This document shows, one piece after another, positions 7,697-14,831 of a stretch of DNA of 15,539 nucleotides. The DNA is from Chloroflexota bacterium. GTDB lineage: Bacteria; Chloroflexota; Dormibacteria; Dormibacterales; Dormibacteraceae. Position numbers and translations under genes: made by a program. The DNA is taken from positions 1-15,539 of the forward strand of contig VBJR01000011.1 in the NCBI GenBank assembly GCA_005880175.1, in the 5' to 3' direction. A model generated the notes under the pieces. The model did not search any database and had not been told where the DNA came from. It saw only the letters and a program-made list of their open reading frames with translations. Within the stretch, counting starts at the first letter, position 1. Each line of letters starts with the position of its first letter.

Positions 7697-8563
7697 ATGT
7701 ACAGCAAGATCCTGTTCGCGGTCGACGACGACGAGGCGCTGGACGGGGCCGTGCCAGTGGTGGCCGCCTTCGCTCGGACATGGGGCGCCGAGGTGTGCGT
7801 CCTGCACGTCCACCGGATCGATCCGAACGCGGCCAACGGCGCCAGCCGTAACCTGGTCACGACCGTGGTCGAGCGGCTGCAGGCCGGGGGCGTGCGCGCC
7901 CACGGCGAGATTCGCCTGGCGGACCACCGCGATCGGGTGGGTCCGGTCGTCGCGAGCGCGGCCGCCGGAACCGGCGCGGACCTGGTCGCGATCGGCTCGC
8001 ACGGCCGCTCCGACCTGGGCGCGCTGTTCCTCGGCAGCGTCAGCCACGATGCCTCCGGCGGGCTGGAGGCGCCCGTGCTCGTGGTCCGGGCCTCGTGCAC
8101 GGCGCCGGCCGAGCCCCTGACGGTGCTGGTCGGCGTGGACGGTTCCACCGCGTCTGACGAGGCGCTCGCCGAGGCCGCCGACGTCGCGGCGTCGTTCGGC
8201 GCTCGCGTGGTCGTCGTCCACGTGAACCAGGTGATGACCGCCGAGGGGGTCGCCATCGTCGAGCCCGAGGAGCGGGGCCGGGCCATCCTCCGCCACGCTG
8301 TCGCGACGGTGGAAGCTCGCGGCATCGACGCGACGGCCGAGATGCCGGTGGACCACTCGGCGGCGAACGGCGTCGTGCTGGCGGCCGAGCGGCACCACGC
8401 CGACCTCGTGGTGCTGGGCTCGCGGCGGCCGTCGCACCTGGGTGGCCTGCTCATGGGGAGCGTCGCCCACGAGACGATCCACCGCCTCCACTGCCCGGTC
8501 CTCCTGGCCCGGCGCGTCCGAACCGCTCTCGCTCCAGCCGTACCGCAAGGAGATCCGCGATGA
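7697..8563 (+). CDS. Tandem universal stress protein (two UspA domains)
   Basis: This 288-residue protein starts at ATG 7697, six bases after AGAGGAG. Two UspA domains lie in tandem, about residues 1-131 and 141-272. Each has the ATP-binding signature G-x2-G-x9-G-S or a close variant: GSHGRSDLGALFLGSVSHDA at 100-119 and GSRRPSHLGGLLMGSVAHET at 241-260. The second copy has arginine where the first glycine of the loop is expected, so its nucleotide binding may differ. Acidic aspartates follow the first strand of each domain (AVDDDE and GVDGS). Two-domain Usps of this kind belong to the DosR regulon in mycobacteria and are linked to dormancy. The stop codon overlaps the next start (ATGA at 8560-8563), so the two genes are translationally coupled. 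Confidence 0.93.
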   Translation: MYSKILFAVDDDEALDGAVPVVAAFARTWGAEVCVLHVHRIDPNAANGASRNLVTTVVERLQAGGVRAHGEIRLADHRDRVGPVVASAAAGTGADLVAIGSHGRSDLGALFLGSVSHDASGGLEAPVLVVRASCTAPAEPLTVLVGVDGSTASDEALAEAADVAASFGARVVVVHVNQVMTAEGVAIVEPEERGRAILRHAVATVEARGIDATAEMPVDHSAANGVVLAAERHHADLVVLGSRRPSHLGGLLMGSVAHETIHRLHCPVLLARRVRTALAPAVPQGDPR

Positions 8564-8982
8564 ACACGTCCGCAGCCGAGATCGAGGTCCTGTCGGAGGA
8601 GGAGTGCATGGAGCTCCTGCGCTCGCGCCACGTCGGTCGCGTGGCGGTGGTCGACCACGGCCAGCCGCTGATCTTTCCCGTGAACTACGCGACGGACGAC
8701 CGGGCCGTGGTGTTCAGGACCGCGCCGGGCATGAAGCTCCAGGAGGCGCGCATGGCCCGTGTCGCGTTCGAGATCGACGAGGTCGACACCGCCACCGGTA
8801 CCGCCTGGAGCGTGCTGGTGAAGGGCGTCGCGTACGAGATCACGGAGGCGCTCGACCACCTGTCCGAGCGACTGCGGGAGCTCGTGGTGGAGCCGATGGC
8901 GCCGGGCGAGCGATCCAACTGGGTCGCGGTCGTGCGCCACGAGATCTCCGGCCGCCGGTTCGCGCTGGAGAGCGGTTCCTGA
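8560..8982 (+). CDS. Pyridoxamine 5'-phosphate oxidase family (split-barrel FMN/F420-binding) protein
   Basis: The 140-residue protein starts at ATG 8560, overlapping the stress-protein stop by four bases, with AAGGAG at 8547-8552 placed seven bases upstream. It matches the short split-barrel flavin-binding family in which GRVAVVDHGQPLIFPVNY (about 26-43), VVFRTAPGMKL and GTAWSVLVKGVAYEI form the barrel and cofactor cleft. The length is typical. These proteins bind FMN, F420 or haem and often reduce small organic substrates; the true substrate cannot be predicted, and PNPOx activity itself is unlikely. Coupling with a universal stress protein is a layout often seen in hypoxia/dormancy regulons. 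It ends 14 bp before the convergent NTF2-like gene. Confidence 0.9.
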   Translation: MNTSAAEIEVLSEEECMELLRSRHVGRVAVVDHGQPLIFPVNYATDDRAVVFRTAPGMKLQEARMARVAFEIDEVDTATGTAWSVLVKGVAYEITEALDHLSERLRELVVEPMAPGERSNWVAVVRHEISGRRFALESGS

Positions 8983-8987
8983 CGCGC

Positions 8988-8999
8988 TGACGGCCGTCA
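8988..8999. repeat. 12-bp perfect palindrome between convergent genes
   Basis: TGACGGCCGTCA is a perfect palindrome and overlaps the stop codon of the minus-strand gene. As a hairpin it would have almost no loop, so it is a weak terminator candidate. Confidence 0.25.
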
Positions 9000-9731
9000 C
9001 TCGGGCGCGGGCGCGGCTCCGCTCGTCGGCAGCACCCACTGGCCGGTCACCGGGTGCGGGTAGTGGAACGGCAGCACGCGGGTGTCGGGCCACATCCGCC
9101 AGTCGTCGGCGGCGATCTCGTCGGGACCGTCCGGGTCCTCCGGGTAGCAGACCGAGACGTAGTCCTCCCAGATCGGCGAGTACGCCCAGCCGCGCTCGTA
9201 CGTGCACAGCCACGCGTGGCGCAGGTCGATGACCGCGATCCGCCACCCGCCGTCCTGTTTGACGTAGCGGTTCTCGTACAGCGCCGACTCCCAGCGCTGG
9301 AACGTCCCCGCCTCGTGGGTGGCGGCCGCGGACTCGTGCACCCCGAGCATCATCAGCGTGCGGAACCGACCCTGGGCGGTCAGGCCGTCCGGGGCCACGT
9401 GGATCACGGGCTGGAGCTGCGGGTGATCGAGCAGGTGCCCGTAGGCGGGGCCGTTGCGGCCCGCGGCCCAGCGCTTCATGAACCGGCCCAGGAACAGCCG
9501 CCGGATGCCCTCGCGGCCCCGGTAGACCCCGCGCAGGAAGCGAACCTCGGGCTCGCCGGCCGGCCGGCCCGCGAACAGGTCCACCACCTCCTCGTACAGA
9601 CACTTGTCGAGGTAGTAGCCGTACTGGTGCTGGAGCCGTTCGATCGCCTGCACGTCCGCGACAGCGGTGAGCTGGCGCTCCAGGTCGGCCACACGCGCTT
9701 CCAGTGCCGCGATGCGCTCTTGGCTGTCCAT
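8997..9731 (-). CDS. SnoaL-like / NTF2-fold protein with N-terminal coiled coil
   Basis: The 244-residue protein begins MDSQERIAALEARVADLERQL, a short heptad-patterned coiled coil (about 1-24). A SnoaL-like (NTF2-fold, cone-shaped barrel) domain follows: IERLQHQYGYYLDKCLYEEVVDLFA (about 30-54), then VRFLRGVYRGREGIRRLF and the HLLDHPQLQPVIHVAPDGLTAQGRF strands. The Y-x3-D start, with Y/D pairs in the pocket, is typical of polyketide-cyclase or dehydratase-like members, but most relatives have no known substrate. The C-terminal 60 residues are rich in Trp, Tyr and Pro and may cap the pocket. ATG 9731 is the only good start, with a weak GGTGCCGGG upstream. It sits downstream of, and on the same strand as, the multicopper oxidase, but a 14-bp terminator hairpin and 95 bp separate them, so it probably has its own promoter. 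Confidence 0.85.
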   Translation of the reverse strand: MDSQERIAALEARVADLERQLTAVADVQAIERLQHQYGYYLDKCLYEEVVDLFAGRPAGEPEVRFLRGVYRGREGIRRLFLGRFMKRWAAGRNGPAYGHLLDHPQLQPVIHVAPDGLTAQGRFRTLMMLGVHESAAATHEAGTFQRWESALYENRYVKQDGGWRIAVIDLRHAWLCTYERGWAYSPIWEDYVSVCYPEDPDGPDEIAADDWRMWPDTRVLPFHYPHPVTGQWVLPTSGAAPAPE

Positions 9732-9768
9732 CCCGGCACCGTATCGCCTTTGGCGGCGCCCCGGCGCG

Positions 9769-9801
9769 GTGACGCGACCCGGTCCTCCCGGGTCGCGTCA
9801 C
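9769..9801 (-). terminator. Perfect 14-bp stem hairpin downstream of the multicopper oxidase
   Basis: GTGACGCGACCCGG and CCGGGTCGCGTCAC form a perfect 14-bp stem with a five-base loop. It begins about 25 bp past the oxidase stop codon (9827-9829) in the direction of transcription. No T-tract follows. The position and stem strength make it the probable terminator of the oxidase operon. Confidence 0.7.
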
Positions 9802-9826
9802 GATCCGTCACCGCCGCGAGATCACG

Positions 9827-12800
9827 TCACAGCGGCACCAGGTCGGGCTGCGTCGTCGCGTACAGGCGGAAGATGCCCCACATCCCGGCGCGGGTGAACG
9901 GGAAGCGGTGGTCCAGGTACAGATAGTCGCCCGGCGCGGCGATCGTGCCGCCGGCCCCGCCCACCAGCCGGGCGTCGATCGTCTCGCCCGACGTGATCGT
10001 GCGGTCGCTGATGACCTGTGACCCCGGCATCAGCGGCTCCAGCGGCCAGGAGTGGCCCTCCAGCGAGAAGGCGTGGATGTTCGCGGCGAACGGCACCCCG
10101 ACCCGGAACCGGACGGCATCGCCCGGGTACGCGCGCATCAGCGTCGTCGGCGGGTCGCCCTGGACCGCCGAGCTGAAGACGAGCGACGGGTCCGCGTTCA
10201 CGCCGAGGCGGGGGTCGAGCGGCGCCGCCCGGTAGTTGATGGCCGACAGGCCGCCGGGCACGCCCGAGTCGTAGTCCATGATGCTGCGCGAGATCTGCAC
10301 GGCGTCGTCCTGCATCAGCGCCACGAACTCGCGGAACTTGCCGCCGGGCGCCCGGATGTCGGCGAGCAGGCCGGAGCCGAGCGTCGAGTTGTCGGTGACG
10401 GAGGTGTACGTCGAGCCGGTCGGCTCCACGATCAGCGCGCCGAACGCGCCGTGGATGATGGACGACTCGTTGGCCCAGTTCATGAACAGGCTGGTGCCCA
10501 GCTCGCGGTCGGCCCAGAACCGGTACGTGAAGCTCTGCCCCGCCGCCGCGCTGGAGTCCGGGTCGAAGCCGATCGGGGCGCCGGCCGAGCCCAGCGGGTC
10601 GGCCGGCAGCAGGCCCAGGCTCAGGCCGGCCCGTGACGACGTGTCGTTCTTGAGCGTGATGCTGACGCAGTCGCCCGCGTTGGCCCGGATGGCGAGGGGC
10701 ACGACCGGCAGCGTCCCCGCCTTGATCGCCGCCTCGTCGCTGGTCAGCGAGTAGACCACGCCGTTGGCGTCCGCGGTCCCGTCCATCGGCAGCGGCTTCG
10801 GGAACACCGAGACCGAGTAGCTGCGCGCGGGCGCGCTCGATGGGCACGGGTTGCCGCCGCTCGTGGCGGCCGGCGGACTGGCGCCCGTCTTCGTGAGCTG
10901 CGGGAACCCGGCGCCCGTGGGCGGCGCCGAGACCCCCGGCAGAGCCTCGAGGTCGCTCTGCTTGGTGTCGTGCACCCGGAAGATGCCCCAGGCGCCGGCC
11001 TCCAGCTCGAAGTTGCGGGTGCTGTAGTACAGGTAGTCGCCGGCCTTGTGGGCGGGGCCGCCCGCGCCGCCATCGAGCACGTAGTCGAAGCGTTCGGAGA
11101 TGCCGGTCGTCGCCGCGTCCATGAGCGTGCCGTTGGGGTTGAACCGCTCGGTGCGGAACCGGTGGCCCTGGATCCGCAGGGCGCCCACGCGCTCCACCAG
11201 CCCGACCGTCCTGACGACCACCGGGTCGCCGGCGTACGCGCGCCAGAGCGGCGTGAACGGGTCCCCGTGCGTCACCGACGAGAAGATGTTGGGGTCGTTC
11301 GTCGAGTCGATGGACGCGCAGTCGTTGTTGAACAGCGGGTTCCGCACCTTGCCTGTCTCGTCGTTCGCGACCACGTTGTTGGGCGCGCGCTCCTTGAACG
11401 GCTCGGCGCGCAGGTTGATCGTGGCCGTCTCGCAGCCCGGCAGCTGGGCGGCCGCGCCGCCACCACCGCCGCCGCCGCCGCCGTGGTCCAGGGGCACGCC
11501 GCCCGGGCCAGGGCCGCCGCCGCCCCCGCCGCCGCCCCCGCCGCCGCCACCGCCGCCGCCACCGCCGCCGCCGCCGCCCCCGCCGCTGCTGGGCGCCCCG
11601 GCGCCCGGACCCTGGGCGCGGGAGTCGTTGTGGAGCCAGACCACGAACTCGCGGAAGCTGCCCGACTGGCCGGTGCCCGCCGAGCCACCCGACGTGTTCC
11701 AGATGTCCACGATGGTGCCGCTGGTCACGACCGCGCCCGTCTTCGGGTCGTGGTAGGTGGAGCCCCTGGGCTCGATGATGTGGGCGCCGAACAGGCCGTG
11801 GCCCCACGACGTGATGCCGTTGACGTGGTCGTGCCAGAAGACGGTGCCCGAGTCCACGTCCGAGTACCAGCGGTACTGGACGAACTCCACGCCGGCCGGC
11901 TCGCCGGAGGCGTGGGCCTGGCCCAGCGGCGCCGCCAGCGTCAGCGTGCTGCCGCTGATCGCGGAGATCTTCGCGACCTCGATGTCGGCCAGGCCCTGCC
12001 CGATCGCGATGCCGATGCCCGGCCGCAGCCGCGCGGTGCTGCTGACCGTGACCTGGGTGGCGCCGGCCGCGGCCGCGGCGGACAGGGTCCGGCTCTCCGT
12101 CGCGAACGGCCGGACCGACTGCTCGAACGAGCGGCCCGTGATGACGCCGTCCGAGGCCTGCGGGTCGAACTGCACGAAGTGCGTGTGCATGTTGACCTTG
12201 GAGTTGTTGCCGTTCTCGGCGTTGTCGACGAGCTGGCTGGTCAGCGTGATCGCCACGCAGTCGCCGACGTTCGAGCGGATGGCGAGCGGGACCGCCGGCT
12301 TGGTGCCGTTCAGCACCGCCTGCTTGTCCTCGTTGAGCACGAAGATCTCGCCGTTGGGATCGACGTCACCGGCCGACGTCTCCTTGATCGGCAGCGTGAT
12401 CGCAGTGATGTTGTACGTGCGCAGGGGGACGCCGGCGGGACAGAGGCCGTCCGGCCGCGTGGTCGCGTCCCCGTTCGGGCCGAGCCAGGGCGCGCCGCCG
12501 TGGCCGTTCGGCGCGAACGGCGGCCGCTGGCCGAAGTGCGGCCTGAGCAGCGGCCACGTGTAGCGGCCGTTGGCCGGGTCGAACAGGATCTGTGGCCGGG
12601 TCCCGTTCAGCGGCGGCGCCGGGCCCTGCCCGGGCACCGGCGTGGCGCTGCAGAAGTCGGCCCAGCAGTGGGTGTCCTCCGCCTCGCCGACGTAGACCGG
12701 CTGGGCCGCCGTGCCCTGCTTCTGCCAGTCCCACGTCGTGGCGTCCTTCGCGTCCAGGCGGGCGCCGGGGGGCGGCAGCTGCGACTCGACCCAGGACTCC

Positions 12801-14815
12801 AGCGAGACCTGCGTCGTCGGGTCCGTCAGCTGGGCGGCGGGCACGATCGTCTTGTTGCCGGTCGCGGGCAGCCGGAGCCCGATCAGGCCGGCCGAGTTGA
12901 CGGCCTGTGGCGGCGCGACGCGGCCCGGGAGCACGGCCAGGTCGGGCTGCATCGTGTCGAACACGCGCCAGATGCCCCACATCCCGGCGATGTAGTGCAT
13001 GGCGATGTGGCAGTGGTAGAGGAAGTCGCCGGCCGCCTGCTGGCAGCCGCCGGCCCCGCACTCGATCTCCGCGGTGTACGTCTCCATCGGGCTCAGCGTC
13101 TGCGAGTCCACCCGGATGGACTGCGGGTCCTGGACCGGGTCCTTCTCGAGCCCGCCGCTGATGTCGTTGGTGGGGTCGGCGCCCGGGTTCTCGCGCCAGC
13201 GGTCGCCGCCGCCGTGCAGGTGGTGCACGTGCGCCTGCTCCGTGCCGGCGTGCATGAGCCGCCACTTGGTCGGCTCGCCCAGGTACGACCGCGGCATCGG
13301 CGTGGCCGGGTCGCCGAACGTGTACGAGCCGTATCCCTGCGACTCGTCGAAGTTGCCGAACGTCGCGTTCATCGCGCCCATGCGGTCGAAGAACGGCTCG
13401 CTGCGATAGTTGATCGCGCGCGACATCGGCCGGTAGGCGGTGGTGAAGTTGTCGATCTGGGGGAGCTCGTTGCCGTTCTTGTCGCGCGGCTTGAACTCCT
13501 CGTCGCCGACCTCGTGGTACATGATCGCGAACTCGCGGAACGTCGGCGTCGAGCTGCCGGGCGGCATCTGGATGATCGCCTCCCAGTTGCTCTGGCCGTT
13601 GAGCGGCTGCGCCGTCTGGGGGTCGAGGAACGTGGAGCCGGCCGGCTCGGCGATGATCGCCCCGAACAGGCCGTGGTTCTGGAGCTCGCTGCTGGCGCCC
13701 GGCGCCGCGAAGCTGTTGGCGTCGTTGCCGACCGCGCCGCCGGCGCTGGTGGACTCGTAGGCGACGCCGTGCACGTGGATCGAGACCGGCGGCGCCGCCA
13801 GCGGCGTGGTGGCGTCGTCGGGCAGCGGGCCCTGCGTCAGCCGGTTCGTGAAGTTGATCACGACGCAGTCGCCGAGGTTGGCGCGGAGGACGAGCGGCTG
13901 GATCGGGTCCTCGCGCAGGCCGCTGGTGACCAGCCCGGACGCCTCCTGGTTGCGCACGGCCTGGATGTTCTGGTCCAGCACGTACATGAACGCGTTGGGG
14001 TCGTTGTCGCCGAAGTGGTTGTACGTGATCTTGAGGTTGATCGCGGAGACGTTGAACGTCTTCGTCGGCGTGCTGCTGGACGAGCACGGGTCGCTGGCGG
14101 CCTGCACCTTGCTCACCGTCGGCAGCCCGCTCTGCAGGCCGCCGCCCATCACCGCGAACGTCGCGAGCGCGGCCGCGCCGGTCAGCGCGAACCGGCGGCC
14201 GCCGGCCCAGCGGCGGCGGGTCTCGCGCGGCGGCTCTCCACGCCGGCGCCGCAGCCGGCCCAGGCCGCCGGGCGCCAGCAGCAGCACGCCCAGGAAGCCG
14301 AGCGGCAGCGCCGCCACCTGCCCCATCACGCCGTCGTGAGCGCCGTGCAGCAGCTGGCCGGTGAGGCTCTGGTCGGCCTCGAGCTGGAGCAGGCCGGGAT
14401 CGGGCGTGAGCCCGAGGTGGGCGGCGTGCTCGTCGAGCGGCAGGCTCAGCGTGGGCTGCAGCGCGTAGCTGGCGCCCGTCGCCGCGTCGATCTGGTTGTG
14501 GACCGGCGCGGACGGCACCAGCAGGAGGCCGAAGAAGAGAGCGGCGAGCGAGCCGCGGGCGAACAGGTCGAGCGTGGTCTCGCCGAGCCGCAGCACGCGG
14601 GCCCAGAGCAGCGCGACGGCGCTGGCGACGAGCGCGACCGGGAGCGACAGCAGGCTGTCGCGGAGCACGTGGACCAGGTGCCCGGCCAGCGTGTCGTCGT
14701 GGCCGAGCAGGTACGAGTGGAGCACGTGCTCCCACGCGATCACGCCGACTGCGAGCAGGACGCCCAGCAGCGCGATCTCACGGACCGCCACCAGGGTTCG
14801 ACGCTTCAATCGCAT
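9827..14815 (-). CDS. Giant membrane-anchored six-cupredoxin multicopper oxidase
   Basis: This 1662-residue protein starts at ATG 14815, eight bases after AGAGGAG. Residues 1-240 hold five predicted helices (about 12-30, 54-73, 86-103, 163-182, 209-226). The arginine-rich loop 189-208 fits a cytoplasmic position, which would place the rest outside the cell. Three two-domain units follow: D1 about 250-415, D2 418-627, D3 798-1025, D4 1054-1290, D5 1333-1468, D6 1493-1662. Each unit opens with a conserved Cys pair (244/317, 792/853, 1324/1383) and ends in a variant of F-D-T-x-Q-x-D-L. D2 has H529-x2-H532-x-H534 and H601-C602-H603-x3-H607-x4-M612. D3 has H877/H879 and H995/H997; D1 has only H347/H349. 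D4-D6 have lost the ligands. Six-domain oxidases oxidise metals (ceruloplasmin, MnxG) or organics; the substrate here is unknown. Glycine tracts interrupt D4. Confidence 0.93.
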   Translation of the reverse strand: MRLKRRTLVAVREIALLGVLLAVGVIAWEHVLHSYLLGHDDTLAGHLVHVLRDSLLSLPVALVASAVALLWARVLRLGETTLDLFARGSLAALFFGLLLVPSAPVHNQIDAATGASYALQPTLSLPLDEHAAHLGLTPDPGLLQLEADQSLTGQLLHGAHDGVMGQVAALPLGFLGVLLLAPGGLGRLRRRRGEPPRETRRRWAGGRRFALTGAAALATFAVMGGGLQSGLPTVSKVQAASDPCSSSSTPTKTFNVSAINLKITYNHFGDNDPNAFMYVLDQNIQAVRNQEASGLVTSGLREDPIQPLVLRANLGDCVVINFTNRLTQGPLPDDATTPLAAPPVSIHVHGVAYESTSAGGAVGNDANSFAAPGASSELQNHGLFGAIIAEPAGSTFLDPQTAQPLNGQSNWEAIIQMPPGSSTPTFREFAIMYHEVGDEEFKPRDKNGNELPQIDNFTTAYRPMSRAINYRSEPFFDRMGAMNATFGNFDESQGYGSYTFGDPATPMPRSYLGEPTKWRLMHAGTEQAHVHHLHGGGDRWRENPGADPTNDISGGLEKDPVQDPQSIRVDSQTLSPMETYTAEIECGAGGCQQAAGDFLYHCHIAMHYIAGMWGIWRVFDTMQPDLAVLPGRVAPPQAVNSAGLIGLRLPATGNKTIVPAAQLTDPTTQVSLESWVESQLPPPGARLDAKDATTWDWQKQGTAAQPVYVGEAEDTHCWADFCSATPVPGQGPAPPLNGTRPQILFDPANGRYTWPLLRPHFGQRPPFAPNGHGGAPWLGPNGDATTRPDGLCPAGVPLRTYNITAITLPIKETSAGDVDPNGEIFVLNEDKQAVLNGTKPAVPLAIRSNVGDCVAITLTSQLVDNAENGNNSKVNMHTHFVQFDPQASDGVITGRSFEQSVRPFATESRTLSAAAAAGATQVTVSSTARLRPGIGIAIGQGLADIEVAKISAISGSTLTLAAPLGQAHASGEPAGVEFVQYRWYSDVDSGTVFWHDHVNGITSWGHGLFGAHIIEPRGSTYHDPKTGAVVTSGTIVDIWNTSGGSAGTGQSGSFREFVVWLHNDSRAQGPGAGAPSSGGGGGGGGGGGGGGGGGGGGGGGGPGPGGVPLDHGGGGGGGGGAAAQLPGCETATINLRAEPFKERAPNNVVANDETGKVRNPLFNNDCASIDSTNDPNIFSSVTHGDPFTPLWRAYAGDPVVVRTVGLVERVGALRIQGHRFRTERFNPNGTLMDAATTGISERFDYVLDGGAGGPAHKAGDYLYYSTRNFELEAGAWGIFRVHDTKQSDLEALPGVSAPPTGAGFPQLTKTGASPPAATSGGNPCPSSAPARSYSVSVFPKPLPMDGTADANGVVYSLTSDEAAIKAGTLPVVPLAIRANAGDCVSITLKNDTSSRAGLSLGLLPADPLGSAGAPIGFDPDSSAAAGQSFTYRFWADRELGTSLFMNWANESSIIHGAFGALIVEPTGSTYTSVTDNSTLGSGLLADIRAPGGKFREFVALMQDDAVQISRSIMDYDSGVPGGLSAINYRAAPLDPRLGVNADPSLVFSSAVQGDPPTTLMRAYPGDAVRFRVGVPFAANIHAFSLEGHSWPLEPLMPGSQVISDRTITSGETIDARLVGGAGGTIAAPGDYLYLDHRFPFTRAGMWGIFRLYATTQPDLVPL
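11456..11584 (-). repeat. Poly-glycine microsatellite tracts within domain 4 of the oxidase
   Basis: Glycine codons (GGC, GGG and GGT mixed) encode a run of 24 glycines (11513-11584, residues 1078-1101) and a second run of nine (11456-11482, residues 1112-1120). They are separated by about ten residues, PGPGGVPLDH. Both lie in a loop of the fourth cupredoxin domain. The GCC-repeat DNA is prone to slippage and misassembly. Confidence 0.9.
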
Positions 14816-14831
14816 GTGGGCCGCTCCTCTG

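Noticed and set aside
7399..9801. An 800-codon minus-strand open frame across the Usp, PNPOx and NTF2 genes
   Set aside because: It is low-complexity and Arg/Ser/Pro-rich, antisense to genes with good start sites and recognisable families.
11456..11584. CRISPR or tandem-repeat array
   Set aside because: The repeat is a trinucleotide glycine-codon tract inside a coding frame with no spacer structure.
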